NCBI RefSeq assembly: GCF_022803015.1
Contig: NZ_JAFKON010000009.1
Span: forward strand, 104,908-168,907
Direction: 5' to 3'
From: Arthrobacter humicola
GTDB lineage: Bacteria > Actinomycetota > Actinomycetes > Actinomycetales > Micrococcaceae
Length of the DNA: 64,000 nt
The notes under the pieces are model-generated. The model saw only the letters and a program-made list of their open reading frames with translations. It was not told where the DNA came from and did no database searches. This document shows positions 40,923-50,615 of this stretch, in pieces; position 1 is the first letter of the stretch, and the number at the start of each line of letters is the position of its first letter. Made by a program: the position numbers and the translations under genes.

Positions 40923-42218
40923 CTACGGCCGCGGGTCCCTGCCGGCACCGGCCGCGCCGGTCCGGCTTTCGACGCGGAAGTACCGCAGCCCGTGGGCGCG
41001 GCGGTTGAAGTGGAGCCGCAGGTGCTTCGCGCGGATGATCCACACCAGCCCGATCAGGGCCGCCAGCAGGCCGGCGCCCGCCGCGACCGCCATGGACCAG
41101 CGGGGGCCGGCGGTGTTTGCCACCCAGCCGACGAGCGGTGCCCCGAGGGGAGTTCCGCCCATGAAGATCGCCATGTAGAGGGCCATCACCCGGCCCCGCA
41201 TTACGGGCTCTGTGGTGGTCTGGACGTACCCGTTTGCGCTCGTCATCATGGTGATCGCGAACAGCCCCACGGGCACAAGTGCGACGCCGTACCAGAAGTA
41301 GTTCGGGGCCATCGCTGCGATGCCCGAGGTCACGCCGAAGGCGGCGGCCGCCCCGAAGATGACCCGCAGCCGTGGCTTGCCGCGCCCGGCGGACAGCAGG
41401 GCCCCGGCGACGGATCCGATGGCCATGATCGAATTCATCAGGCCGAAGGCCCCCGCGTCCAGGCCGAATTCGGTCCCCACCATGGCCGCGATGAACAGGG
41501 CGAAATTCAGCCCCAGGGTTCCCACGATGAAGATCGCCACCAGCACCACGACCAAATCCGGACGGTACCTCACATAGCGCAGCCCCTCCCGGATCCTGCC
41601 CCTGCCCGCCGGTGCCCGCGGCAGCCGGCGTAGCGACGACGACGGGATTTTCGCCAGGCTCAGCAACAGGGGCACAAAGGTGAGCGTATTAATGAGGAAG
41701 ACCCAGCCGGGCCCGACGACGGCCGTGAGCACGCCGGCGACGGCCGGACCGATCATCCGGGCAACATTGAAAGACGCGCTGTTCAGGGCCACGGCGTTGG
41801 GGAGGTAGTCGTCCTGGACCAGTTCCGAGACGAAGGTTTGCCGGACGGGGGCGTCCAGGGCGGAAACCACCCCGAGCATCAGGGCGAAGGCGTAGACGTG
41901 CCAGAGCTGCGCCGCGCCCGTGACCACCAGGATGCCCAGCCCCGCGCTCAGCAGCGCCATGGCGGACTGCGTCAGCACCAGGAGCCGCTTGCGGTTGAAC
42001 CGGTCGGCGACCAGTCCGGCCACGGGTGCCAGGAAGAGTTGCGGGCCCAGCTGCAGGGCCATCGTGATTCCCACCGCCCCGGCATCGTGCGCCGTCAGGT
42101 GGGCGAACACCAGCCAGTCCTGGGCGGTGCGCTGCATCCAGGTGCCAACGTTGGAAATAAGGGCGCCGACGAACCAGATCCGGTAGTTCAGGATGTGCAG
42201 GGATTTGAACGTGGACAT
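40923..42218 (-). CDS. MFS transporter (enterobactin-exporter-like)
   Basis: A 431-residue major-facilitator protein with twelve hydrophobic segments, of the DUF894/EntS-like group that starts STFKSLHILNYRIWFVGALISNVGTWMQRTAQDWLV. The loop between helices 2 and 3 has FLAPVAGLVADRFNRKRLLV, the MFS motif A. Substrate unknown; this group exports siderophores or drugs. ATG 42218 lies 9 nt after GGGGAGGG. Confidence 0.85.
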   Translation of the reverse strand: MSTFKSLHILNYRIWFVGALISNVGTWMQRTAQDWLVFAHLTAHDAGAVGITMALQLGPQLFLAPVAGLVADRFNRKRLLVLTQSAMALLSAGLGILVVTGAAQLWHVYAFALMLGVVSALDAPVRQTFVSELVQDDYLPNAVALNSASFNVARMIGPAVAGVLTAVVGPGWVFLINTLTFVPLLLSLAKIPSSSLRRLPRAPAGRGRIREGLRYVRYRPDLVVVLVAIFIVGTLGLNFALFIAAMVGTEFGLDAGAFGLMNSIMAIGSVAGALLSAGRGKPRLRVIFGAAAAFGVTSGIAAMAPNYFWYGVALVPVGLFAITMMTSANGYVQTTTEPVMRGRVMALYMAIFMGGTPLGAPLVGWVANTAGPRWSMAVAAGAGLLAALIGLVWIIRAKHLRLHFNRRAHGLRYFRVESRTGAAGAGRDPRP

Positions 42219-42262
42219 CAGCACCAGCCCTCCCCAGACACGCTCCCGGACGCTTCCAACCG

Positions 42263-42916
42263 CTAGTCGGCCTCGCCCGTTGAGCGTTCCCGCTCGGCGT
42301 CGTCGGCGTCGGTGTCGGCGTCGTCGGCGTCGTCGTCGGTGTCGGCGGTGTCGGCGTCGTCGGCGTCGTCGTCGGTGTCGGCGGTGTCAGCGTCGTCGGC
42401 GTCGGCGTCGTCAGCGTCATCCCGCTGGTCGGCGTCGGACGCCTGCGACGGCGCTTCGGGACCGGACGGCGCCTCGGCAGCCTCGTCAGCCTGCGCGTCT
42501 TCCGGCCGGACCCGTTCGGCCCACGGAACCCAGGCCGGTGCCAGGATGGAGTCCTCGGAGGGCAGAAGGCCAAGTTCGTCCACCGTGACCACCTTGGAGC
42601 GCGAGTTGCGTGTCAGCACGGCGTACCACTGCCACCCCAGGTATCCGGGGAGCCTGGATTCGAACAGGTGGGTCACCAGGCGGTCGCCCTCGCTCCGGGC
42701 GCCGATGTGCTCGCCGATCTGCTCGGCGGGGGCAATGCCCTCCACCGCGGTGCGGGCGACGTCGACGGCTGCGGCCAGGAAGGCGTCAGGCTTGCCGGTG
42801 CGCCAGACGGGCACGCCGGCGCGCGGACGGATTCCCTGCTTGGAGCCGGTTTTGGTCCCGGCGGGCGCTGCGGTTCCGGCATCCGGCGCCGGCAACTGAT
42901 CAGGTTCCTGAGTCAT
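42263..42916 (-). CDS. DUF3027 protein with acidic repeat tail
   Basis: A 217-residue protein. Residues 35-140 are a DUF3027-type domain (AVDVARTAVEGIAPAEQIGEH, HLFESRLPGYLGWQWYAVLTR, SILAPAWVPWAERVRPED). The last 75 residues are Asp/Ala/Thr rich and come from 36-bp repeats (42312-42392). DUF3027 genes sit behind cold-shock genes in actinobacteria, as here with an 8-nt gap, suggesting a joint role in RNA handling. Function is not known. Confidence 0.82.
   Translation of the reverse strand: MTQEPDQLPAPDAGTAAPAGTKTGSKQGIRPRAGVPVWRTGKPDAFLAAAVDVARTAVEGIAPAEQIGEHIGARSEGDRLVTHLFESRLPGYLGWQWYAVLTRNSRSKVVTVDELGLLPSEDSILAPAWVPWAERVRPEDAQADEAAEAPSGPEAPSQASDADQRDDADDADADDADTADTDDDADDADTADTDDDADDADTDADDAERERSTGEAD
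42312..42392. repeat. 36-bp coding tandem repeat
   Basis: The box GTGTCGGCG recurs at 42312, 42348 and (as GTGTCAGCG) 42384, two full 36-bp units encoding 12-residue acidic repeats in the DUF3027 tail. Confidence 0.85.
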
Positions 42917-42924
42917 CAAAAGCC

Positions 42925-43308
42925 TTATACGTCCAGCTCGTCGGCAACCTTACGGAGGGCCGCTGCGATCGCCTTGCCCTTGTTGCCTTCCGGGTACTTG
43001 CCCGCGGACAGGGTCCCGGACAGGTTATCCAGCACGCTGACGAGGTCCTGGACCAGCGGGGCAAGGTCCCTGGCGCTGGGCCGCTTTGCCTTGGCGATGG
43101 ACGGCGTCTTTTCCAGCACGCGCAGGCCCAAGGCCTGGGCACCCTTGCGTCCGTCGGCTACACCAAATTCAACACGCGTGCCGGCCTTGAGCTCCGTAAC
43201 GCCTTCGGGCAGCGCGGACTTGGGCAGGAAGACTTCCTGGCCGTCCTCGCCCGCGAGGAATCCGAAGCCTTTTTCCTTGTCATACCACTTGACCTTGCCG
43301 GTAGGCAC
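42925..43308 (-). CDS. Cold-shock domain protein with C-terminal extension
   Basis: A 127-residue protein: residues 1-66 are a cold-shock domain (TGKVKWYDKEKGFGFLAGED has the RNP1-type motif; QEVFLPKSAL replaces RNP2), followed by a 60-residue helical extension ending KAIAAALRKVADELDV. This long CSP type is common in actinobacteria and binds single-stranded nucleic acid. Start is GTG 43308. It leads the CSP-DUF3027 operon. Confidence 0.9.
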   Translation of the reverse strand: MPTGKVKWYDKEKGFGFLAGEDGQEVFLPKSALPEGVTELKAGTRVEFGVADGRKGAQALGLRVLEKTPSIAKAKRPSARDLAPLVQDLVSVLDNLSGTLSAGKYPEGNKGKAIAAALRKVADELDV

Positions 43309-43485
43309 GTAATCAACCTTCTTCGTTCTGCGGGGACACGGCCGGCGGTCACCGCATCCGCATGGATACGCGGGTTCAGGGTATGACTGCCCGGACCGTG
43401 TTGGTCTGTATCTCCAAGGTTATCCTGCCTGGTTCACTTTAACGGCTTGAGGCGCGGGCGATGCCGGACTGTTAGCGTTGCCCCC

Positions 43486-43719
43486 ATGACACTGACGCGT
43501 TACCGGCGGCCTTTGATGATCGTAGCGGCCACCCTTGCTGTGCTGTCCCTCGTTGCCGTCGGCGCTGTCATGGCCATGGCCTTCAACAATGCCGTGGCGC
43601 CGGCCTGGATTACCTCGACGGCCCTTTACGGCCTCCCGGTGGCATTCCTGCTCATGCTGGCCCTCGTTGTCGACGCGGTGGCAGCCCGGCGCCGCCCGCG
43701 CGGGCCCGGCGAAAGGTAA
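43486..43719 (+). CDS. Small two-TM membrane protein
   Basis: A 77-residue protein with two membrane helices (LMIVAATLAVLSLVAVGAVM and YGLPVAFLLMLALVVDAV) and basic ends. No family recognised. ATG 43486 follows TAGCGT by 7 nt, suggesting a leaderless start. It lies 10 nt before the helicase-associated gene and may be co-transcribed with it. Confidence 0.75.
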   Translation: MTLTRYRRPLMIVAATLAVLSLVAVGAVMAMAFNNAVAPAWITSTALYGLPVAFLLMLALVVDAVAARRRPRGPGER

Positions 43720-43729
43720 CGTTGGAGCG

Positions 43730-46222
43730 ATGTCCCTCATCCGCGCGCTCAGCAAGGAACTTCAGGCACGAAGCGACGAATCGTTGCGGGCCCTGTTCTC
43801 CGCGCGGCCGGACCTGATTTCTCCCGGCGTCCCGGACTTCGCCGCCCTCGCCGCCCGCGCCAGCGGACGCGTCAGCGTGCAGCGGGCCCTCGAACGGCTC
43901 AACCGCCCGCAGATGCAGGTCCTGGAAACCCTGCACCTGTGCACCAACGCCGATACCGGGCACAGCGCGTCGGCGGCGATGCTGAAGAAACTGATCAACG
44001 GCTCCTCGGTTGCCGCCGTCGACCGGCTCCTCCATTCCCTGCAGGAACTGGCCCTCGTCCACCGCGCCGATCCGCCGCACGGCGCGACCCCCGCCGCCGC
44101 CAAGCAGCGCCACTACCTTCCGGTCGGCAGCCTCAAGGACGTGATTGGCATCTACCCAGCGGGGCTTGGGCGCAGCTACACCGAACTTGTGCGGCTCCAG
44201 CCTGCTTTTGCACAGCGCGTGGTGCAGCTGGTGGGGGAACTTCACCGCGCCGGGGCGTCCATCTCCCCCGCCACGACGCCGATGGAAGCCGCCCTGTCCC
44301 TGCAGCACTGGACGGCAACACCGGAATCGCTCCAGCAAATCCTGGCCTCCGCACCGGACCGGACCGCTGCCCTTCTGGCCCGCTTCGGGAACTGGGCCAT
44401 GGGCGCCGTCCCGCAGGCGCAGCGCCGGGCGTCCGTGCTCCACGAAGGCGCCGACGTCGGCCCCGTGGACTGGCTGCTGGCGCGCGGGCTGCTGGTACCG
44501 CTGGACGCCGCGCACGTCGAACTGCCGCACAGCGTCGGAGTGTCGCTGCGCGGCGGGTTTGTCATCGAGAACTTTTCGCTCACGCCGCCCGTCCCCCGGC
44601 TGGGCAACACGAGCGCAGGGCTGCGCCGAAACGCCGCGTTGGGCGCCATCGCCGAGACGCTGCGGCTCGTGGGCGAAGTGCTCTACACCGTGCGCGAACA
44701 GCCGCTGGCGACGCTGCGCAGCGGGGGCGTCGGGGTCCGGGAGATGAAGCGGCTGGCGGATTCCCTGCGGATGGAAGTGCACGAGGCCGGTGTCCTCGCG
44801 GAGCTCTGCGGAATGGCCGGTCTGCTACGCCTGGACGTCGACAGTTCTGCGTGGGTGCAGCCGCCGCAGCTGGAGTGGCTGTCGCTGCCGCGGCAGGAGC
44901 AGTGGCTGTGGCTGGTCAACGCCTGGCTGGCCAGCGAGCGCGCACCGTCCCTCGTGGGCCAACCGGTGAATGCTGCCGCCCCGGGCCCGGCAGGGCACCG
45001 GGGCCCGGCAGGGACCACCATCAATGCGCTCTCCGCCGAGGCGCAGCGGCCGGACGCCCCGGTGGTCCGCAAAAGGGTCCTGGAAATCCTGCACGAACTC
45101 ACCCTTGAGGCCGTGGCGCCCGACGGGCAGGCCCCGGTCCTCGATGCCGCCGCCGTGCTGGAGCGTGCCGAGTGGACGCAGCCCCGGATGGCCAGGCGCT
45201 TCAGCTCGCTGATCCGCGGCATCCTCGCGGAGGCCGAGATGCTCGGCCTGATCGGCTCCGGGGCGCTGAGCCAGCTGGGTGCCGCGATCGCCGCCGAGCA
45301 GCCGGACGACGCCCTGGGGATCCTGGGCGAACACCTGCCGGCGGCCCTGCAGCATGTGTTGCTGCAGGCGGACCTGACGGCGGTGGCGCCGGGCTACCTC
45401 GACCCCGAACTGAGCGAACGGCTCCTGACCATGGCCACGGCCGAAGGGCAGGGACCGGCCACCATCTACCGGTTCTCCGTCACCTCCGTGCGCCGTGCCC
45501 TCGACGCCGGCCAGGACGCCGCGGCGATGCTGGACTTCCTGCGCCAGCATTCGGCCACCGCCATCCCGCAGCCCCTCCAGTACCTCATCGAAGACACTGC
45601 CGCGCGCCATTCCCGGCTCCGGGTGGGGGCCGCGGCCAGCTTTATCCAAAGCGAGGACGAGGCTGCCCTGCTGGAGCTGCTCAACGCCCCGGCCGCGGCC
45701 GGCCTCGGGCTGGTGCGCATCGCGCCCACCGTGGTCGTCTCCCACGCCGCGCCCCGGGAAACCGCCCAGGCCCTCCGGGGTCTGGGGCTCGCCCCGGTCC
45801 TGGAGGAAGCTGCCTCCGCGATCGTCCGGCTGCGCCGCAGCACCCCTGCGCCCGGCAGCGGCCGGCCGGTCTACACGGCCCCGCGGACCGCTCCGCCGGA
45901 GGCCGACATCGAGGCCCAACTGGCCGTGCTCCGCGCCAACGGGTCCCGGGCGCCGGGCTCCGGCGCCCACCCGCCGGCGGCACCGGGCAGCGAGGAAGCG
46001 ACCCAGCTGGGCCTCGAGACCCTGCTGAAGGCGATCCGCCTCAGGCAGCGGGTCATCATGAACGTCGTGGACAGCATGGGGAATGCCACCCGCGAGACGG
46101 TTGTTCCGGTAGCTGTGAATGGCGGGCGGGTGCGGGTGTTCGATCCGGACAAGGAGATCGAGCGGGTCCTGTCCATCCACCGCATTATCGACGTAGAAGC
46201 TACAGAGGAATTGTTCCAGTGA
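43730..46222 (+). CDS. Helicase-associated protein of the XPB pair
   Basis: An 830-residue protein with winged-helix and helicase-C-associated domains (Helicase_C_3 type). The N-terminal 80 residues (SLIRALSKELQARSDESLRALF) lead to an HTH at ALERLNRPQMQVLETLHLC; near the end are a REMLRVxV-like LETLLKAIRLRQRVIMNVVDSMG and VRVFDPDKEIERVLSIHRII segment typical of the family. It lacks ATPase motifs. In mycobacteria and relatives it is always beside XPB. GGAG lies 2 nt upstream of ATG 43730. The stop overlaps the xpb GTG. Confidence 0.88.
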   Translation: MSLIRALSKELQARSDESLRALFSARPDLISPGVPDFAALAARASGRVSVQRALERLNRPQMQVLETLHLCTNADTGHSASAAMLKKLINGSSVAAVDRLLHSLQELALVHRADPPHGATPAAAKQRHYLPVGSLKDVIGIYPAGLGRSYTELVRLQPAFAQRVVQLVGELHRAGASISPATTPMEAALSLQHWTATPESLQQILASAPDRTAALLARFGNWAMGAVPQAQRRASVLHEGADVGPVDWLLARGLLVPLDAAHVELPHSVGVSLRGGFVIENFSLTPPVPRLGNTSAGLRRNAALGAIAETLRLVGEVLYTVREQPLATLRSGGVGVREMKRLADSLRMEVHEAGVLAELCGMAGLLRLDVDSSAWVQPPQLEWLSLPRQEQWLWLVNAWLASERAPSLVGQPVNAAAPGPAGHRGPAGTTINALSAEAQRPDAPVVRKRVLEILHELTLEAVAPDGQAPVLDAAAVLERAEWTQPRMARRFSSLIRGILAEAEMLGLIGSGALSQLGAAIAAEQPDDALGILGEHLPAALQHVLLQADLTAVAPGYLDPELSERLLTMATAEGQGPATIYRFSVTSVRRALDAGQDAAAMLDFLRQHSATAIPQPLQYLIEDTAARHSRLRVGAAASFIQSEDEAALLELLNAPAAAGLGLVRIAPTVVVSHAAPRETAQALRGLGLAPVLEEAASAIVRLRRSTPAPGSGRPVYTAPRTAPPEADIEAQLAVLRANGSRAPGSGAHPPAAPGSEEATQLGLETLLKAIRLRQRVIMNVVDSMGNATRETVVPVAVNGGRVRVFDPDKEIERVLSIHRIIDVEATEELFQ

Positions 46223-47865
46223 ATGACGGGCCCCTGATCGTCCAGAGTGACAAGACCATCCTGCTGGAGGTCGACCACGAACTCGCAACGGAGGCCCGGC
46301 ACGCCATCGCGGCGTTCGCCGAGCTGGAACGGGCCCCGGAGCATGTGCACAGCTACCGGCTGACGCCACTGGGGCTCTGGAACGCCCGGGCGGCCGGGCT
46401 GGACGCCGAAAAAGTGCTGGACACCCTGCTCACGTATTCCCGTTTCCCCGTGCCCCACTCCCTGCTGATCGACGTCGAAGAGACCATGTCCCGGTACGGC
46501 CGGCTCCGGCTGGAGAAGGACCCGCAGCACGGCCTGGTCATGCGCACCTCCGACTACCCGGTGCTCGAGGAAGTCAGCCGCGCCAAGAAGATCGCCCCGC
46601 TGCTCGGGCCACGGATCGACGGCGAGACGGTGGTGGTGCATTCCTCCCAGCGCGGCCAGCTCAAGCAGCTGCTGCTCAAGCTTGGCTGGCCGGCCGAGGA
46701 CCTGGCCGGCTACGTGGACGGCACCCCGCACCCCATCATGCTCAACGAATCGGGATGGAAGCTGCGGCCCTACCAGCAACTGGCCGCGGAGAACTTCTGG
46801 GCCGGCGGCAGCGGCGTCGTCGTCCTTCCCTGCGGCGCCGGCAAGACGCTGGTCGGGGCGGCCGCCATGGCCACCAGCTCCACCACCACACTGATCCTGG
46901 TGACCAACACCGTCGCCGCGCGGCAGTGGAAGGACGAGCTCCTCAAACGCACGTCGCTGACCGAGGAGGAGATCGGCGAGTACTCCGGCTCCGTCAAGGA
47001 AGTCCGGCCGGTCACGATCGCCACCTACCAGGTCCTGACCACGAAGCGCGGCGGGCTGTACCCGCACCTGGAGCTCGTGGACGGCAACGACTGGGGCTTG
47101 ATCATCTACGACGAGGTCCACCTGCTGCCCGCGCCGATCTTCCGGATGACGGCGGACCTGCAGGCCCGCCGACGGCTCGGGCTGACCGCCACGTTGGTGC
47201 GGGAGGACGGCCGGGAGGGCGAGGTCTTCAGCCTGATCGGTCCGAAACGCTACGACGCGCCGTGGAAGGACATCGAGGCCCAGGGCTACATCGCCCCGGC
47301 CGATTGCGTGGAAGTCCGGGTGGACCTGCCCCGCGACGAGCGGGTGGCCTATGCCATGGCCGAGGACGCCGACAAATACCGGCTGTGTGCCACCTCCGAG
47401 ACGAAGACCCGGGTGGTCGAAGAACTCGTCGCCGAACACGCCGGGGAACAGCTCCTGGTGATCGGGCAGTACATCGACCAGCTCGACGAGATCGGCGAGC
47501 GCCTGGGCGCGCCGGTGATCAAGGGCGACACGTCGGTGAAGGAGCGCCAGCGGCTGTTCGACGCGTTCCGCGCCGGCGAGGTGCAGACCCTGGTGGTGTC
47601 CAAGGTCGCCAATTTCTCCATCGACCTGCCCGAGGCGTCGGTCGCGATCCAGGTCTCCGGTTCATTCGGGTCCCGCCAGGAGGAGGCCCAGCGCCTGGGC
47701 CGGCTGCTGCGCCCGAAGAAGGACGGCCGCTCCGCCCGGTTCTATTCGCTCGTGGCCAGGGACACCCTGGACCAGGATTTCGCCGCGAAGCGGCAGCGGT
47801 TCCTCGCCGAGCAGGGGTACGCCTACCGGATCATGGACGCGAAGGACGTCGGCACCGCTGGCTAG
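46219..47865 (+). CDS. DNA repair helicase XPB (bacterial Ssl2-like)
   Basis: A 548-residue SF2 3'-5' helicase. Motifs: LRPYQQLAAENFW (Q-like), Walker A PCGAGKTLVG near residue 205, YDEVHLLPAPIF (DEVH), LTATLVREDGRE with the RED motif, IGQYIDQLDEI, and QRLGRLLRPKKDG (motif VI). The mycobacterial homologue unwinds DNA in repair. It is coupled to the 830-residue partner by a GTGA overlap, so the two likely form a complex. Confidence 0.93.
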   Translation: MNDGPLIVQSDKTILLEVDHELATEARHAIAAFAELERAPEHVHSYRLTPLGLWNARAAGLDAEKVLDTLLTYSRFPVPHSLLIDVEETMSRYGRLRLEKDPQHGLVMRTSDYPVLEEVSRAKKIAPLLGPRIDGETVVVHSSQRGQLKQLLLKLGWPAEDLAGYVDGTPHPIMLNESGWKLRPYQQLAAENFWAGGSGVVVLPCGAGKTLVGAAAMATSSTTTLILVTNTVAARQWKDELLKRTSLTEEEIGEYSGSVKEVRPVTIATYQVLTTKRGGLYPHLELVDGNDWGLIIYDEVHLLPAPIFRMTADLQARRRLGLTATLVREDGREGEVFSLIGPKRYDAPWKDIEAQGYIAPADCVEVRVDLPRDERVAYAMAEDADKYRLCATSETKTRVVEELVAEHAGEQLLVIGQYIDQLDEIGERLGAPVIKGDTSVKERQRLFDAFRAGEVQTLVVSKVANFSIDLPEASVAIQVSGSFGSRQEEAQRLGRLLRPKKDGRSARFYSLVARDTLDQDFAAKRQRFLAEQGYAYRIMDAKDVGTAG

Positions 47866-47914
47866 GCGGGTGCCGGGGATGCGGCCATGCAACACACAAC
47901 CTCCATTCAGAAAA

Positions 47915-47931
47915 CTCCCAGAGTCTGGGAG
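47915..47931. promoter_or_regulatory. Palindrome upstream of the response regulator
   Basis: CTCCCAGAGTCTGGGAG is a perfect palindrome with one central base, ending 12 nt before the ATG. Its right arm GGGAG may be the ribosome-binding site; the whole may be an operator. Confidence 0.5.
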
Positions 47932-47943
47932 CATCATGGGAAC

Positions 47944-48654
47944 ATGAAGAAGAACGGTCCCGAAGCCAAGCTGCTTGTCGTCGATGACGAACCGAACATC
48001 CGCGAGTTGCTCTCCACGTCCCTGCGCTTCGCTGGTTTCGAAGTCGTCTCGGCCGGCAGCGGACGCGAGGCACTGGCTGCTGCTGAGTTGCACTCCCCCG
48101 ATCTGGCGGTGCTGGACGTCATGCTGCCGGACATGGACGGCTTCACCGTTACCCGCCGCCTGCGCGCCGCCGGCAAGCACTTCCCGGTCCTGTTCCTCAC
48201 GGCCAAGGACGACACCGAGGACAAAGTCACCGGCTTGACCGTGGGCGGGGACGATTACGTCACCAAACCGTTCAGCCTCGACGAGGTGGTGGCCCGCATC
48301 CGCGCCGTACTCCGGCGCACGCAACCCCAGGTCGACGACGACGCCGTGATCCGGGTCGATGACCTTCAGCTCGACGACGACGCCCACGAGGTCCGGCGCG
48401 GCGGGACCGTGATCGAGCTTTCGCCCACGGAATTCAAGCTCCTGCGCTATCTCATGCTCAATCCGAACCGGGTCCTGTCCAAGGCCCAGATCCTCGACCA
48501 TGTATGGGAGTACGACTTCAACGGCGACGCCTCGATCGTGGAGTCCTACATCTCCTACCTGCGCCGCAAAGTGGATATCGATCCCGATGCCCCGGCACTG
48601 ATCCAGACCAAGCGCGGCGTCGGCTACGTTCTGCGGACTGCCGAGAAGCGCTGA
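47944..48654 (+). CDS. OmpR-family response regulator
   Basis: A 236-residue two-component regulator: receiver domain at 8-125 with the phospho-Asp in LAVLDVMLPDMDGF, DDE acidic pocket in VVDDEPN and the switch Lys in YVTKPFS; then a winged-helix DNA-binding domain at 135-235 (ELSPTEFKLLRYLMLNPNRV, SYISYLRRKVD, TKRGVGYVLR). The pair resembles TrcRS/TcrXY-type systems. ATG 47944 is used; the histidine kinase gene follows after 2 nt. Confidence 0.93.
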   Translation: MKKNGPEAKLLVVDDEPNIRELLSTSLRFAGFEVVSAGSGREALAAAELHSPDLAVLDVMLPDMDGFTVTRRLRAAGKHFPVLFLTAKDDTEDKVTGLTVGGDDYVTKPFSLDEVVARIRAVLRRTQPQVDDDAVIRVDDLQLDDDAHEVRRGGTVIELSPTEFKLLRYLMLNPNRVLSKAQILDHVWEYDFNGDASIVESYISYLRRKVDIDPDAPALIQTKRGVGYVLRTAEKR

Positions 48655-48656
48655 CC

Positions 48657-50123
48657 TTGCTGTACCGCTGGAAATCGGCGTCGCTGCGCTCGCAGCTCGT
48701 GGCCATCATGATGGCGCTCATGCTGGTGGCCCTCACGGCTACCGGGGCGGGCACGCTGACGCTGCTGCACAGCTTCCTGCAGGGCCAGGTGGATGACAAG
48801 CTCCGGGCCGCCGTCGAATCCGCGCGCCAGCAGCAGTCCTTCAGCCAGCTGCAGGAGACCAACTCCACCGTTCCCACCGACTACTCGCTGATGCTCTTCA
48901 GCCCCGGTCTTCCGCCCTACACCTTCGGCGGCGACAAGGAATCCCACCCCGCGCTCAGCACCTTTTCTTCGGTCGAGGCCCGGGAACGCCAGCAGATGCC
49001 CTTCCAGGTCCGCGGATCCGAGGGCGGCAACTGGCGGGTGGTGGCCGTCAGCGTGGTGGACAACAACAACCGTGGCGCCGTCGTGGTGATCGGGCTGCCG
49101 CTGGACCCCGTGGATTCGGTGATGGAACACGCTGCCCTGGTGGTGGTGGGTGTGGGCCTGCTGACGCTCGTGCTGGCGTTCTTCATTGCCACCTGGACTG
49201 TTTCGCGGTCCTTCCGGCCGCTGGCCCGGGTAGAGAAGACTGCCGCCGCGATCGCCGCGGGAGACTTGTCCCAGCGTGTGGAAGTGGAGAACCCGGGCAC
49301 GGAGGTGGGCCGGCTTGGGAGCTCACTCAATGCCATGCTCGCGCACATTGAGACGGCCTTCGCCGCCAGGATGGCGTCCGAGGCGCGGATGCGGCGCTTC
49401 GCCGCCGACGCCTCGCACGAACTACGCACCCCGCTGGTGACCATCCGCGGGTTCTCCGAGCTGTACCGGCACGGGGCGTTGTCCACTCCGGAAGACGTGG
49501 CCACGGCAATGGGGCGGATCGAAAGCGAAGCCAAACGCATGGGAGCCATGGTCGAAGACCTGCTGCTGCTGGCCAGGATCGACGAACAGCGGCCGTTGCA
49601 GCAGAAACCCGCAGACCTGCTGCTGCTGGCCAACGACGCCGTGGTGGACACCCAGGCGAGCGACCGCAGCCGCACCATCACCCTCACCGGGGTTGACGGC
49701 GCAGCCCCTGCCGCCGCCCCGGTGCTGGGCGACGAAGCCAAACTGCGCCAAGTGGTCAGCAACCTGGTCGGTAATGCCCTGCGCTACACGCCGGAGGGCA
49801 CCCCTGTCGAAATTGGCGTCGGGGTCCGGACCGCACCGGACGGAACACGACAGTCCGTGATCGAGGTCCGGGACCACGGACCGGGGGTTCCGGATGACGA
49901 GGCGGCCCGGATTTTCGAGCGCTTCTACCGCGCCGACACCTCCCGGACCCGGGAGACCGGCGGCAGCGGACTTGGCCTGGCGATCGTGGCCGCCATCGTC
50001 GGCTCGCATTCCGGGTCCGTGCGGGTCGGGAAGACCGACGGCGGTGGTGCCACGCTAGTGGTCAGCATCCCGCTCCTGGACGAAGAGGCCACGGAACGGT
50101 CCACAGCGGACTTATCCACATAG
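48657..50123 (+). CDS. Sensor histidine kinase
   Basis: A 488-residue membrane kinase: TM1 at about 15-38 (LVAIMMALMLVALTATGAGTL), an outside sensor of about 110 residues, TM2 at about 155-178, a HAMP linker (RSFRPLARVEKTAAAIAAGDL), HisKA with the phosphorylated His in ASHELRTPLVTIRGFSELY, and the ATPase domain with NLVGNALRYTP, DHGPGVPDDEA, and GGSGLGLAIVAAI. TTG 48657 with GAGAAG upstream is the best start. The signal sensed is unknown. Confidence 0.92.
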   Translation: MLYRWKSASLRSQLVAIMMALMLVALTATGAGTLTLLHSFLQGQVDDKLRAAVESARQQQSFSQLQETNSTVPTDYSLMLFSPGLPPYTFGGDKESHPALSTFSSVEARERQQMPFQVRGSEGGNWRVVAVSVVDNNNRGAVVVIGLPLDPVDSVMEHAALVVVGVGLLTLVLAFFIATWTVSRSFRPLARVEKTAAAIAAGDLSQRVEVENPGTEVGRLGSSLNAMLAHIETAFAARMASEARMRRFAADASHELRTPLVTIRGFSELYRHGALSTPEDVATAMGRIESEAKRMGAMVEDLLLLARIDEQRPLQQKPADLLLLANDAVVDTQASDRSRTITLTGVDGAAPAAAPVLGDEAKLRQVVSNLVGNALRYTPEGTPVEIGVGVRTAPDGTRQSVIEVRDHGPGVPDDEAARIFERFYRADTSRTRETGGSGLGLAIVAAIVGSHSGSVRVGKTDGGGATLVVSIPLLDEEATERSTADLST

Positions 50124-50314
50124 GGGCCGACGGCGGTGTCCGGCCGGCGCGCCGCCCGCCTACGCTCGAGGTGTCCGGAAGATCCGGATGAGGCAGCCGC
50201 TCCCCCGCCAGCTCTCACCGAAAATGTCAGCGCAATACGTCACCGCAGACACGCTGACGGTCACCGTGCTCCGCCGGGCCGCGGCCGCCTCCCGAGCATT
50301 CGAGAGGCCTTTCC

Positions 50315-50602
50315 ATGAGCATCATCTCCGTCGATACGGAACTCCTCCAGCTGAAGTCCGCCAACGTGCAGGCCACGGTGGAGAGGATCAGCGCGGACGT
50401 CCACGCCATGAAACGGGGGCTGGACGAGCTCCAGGGCAGCTGGCGGGGCTCCGCGGCGACTAATTTCCAAACCCTCGTGGCCGAGTGGACGCTGACCCAG
50501 GGCAGGGTCGAGGCTTCCCTGGCGTCCATCAACCTCGCGCTGAACTCCGCTGCCGCCACCTATGCGCAGGCGGAACAGGGCAATGCGCAGCGCTTCACGT
50601 GA
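50315..50602 (+). CDS. WXG100-family protein
   Basis: A 95-residue two-helix protein with the hairpin motif SWRG (W-x-G) at residues 42-45, as in ESAT-6-like type VII secretion substrates. GAGAGG lies 7 nt before the ATG. No other Esx or secretion gene is nearby, so its partner must lie elsewhere; orphan WXG100 genes of this sort are common in arthrobacters. Confidence 0.88.
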   Translation: MSIISVDTELLQLKSANVQATVERISADVHAMKRGLDELQGSWRGSAATNFQTLVAEWTLTQGRVEASLASINLALNSAAATYAQAEQGNAQRFT

Positions 50603-50615
50603 GCCGCACGCGCCC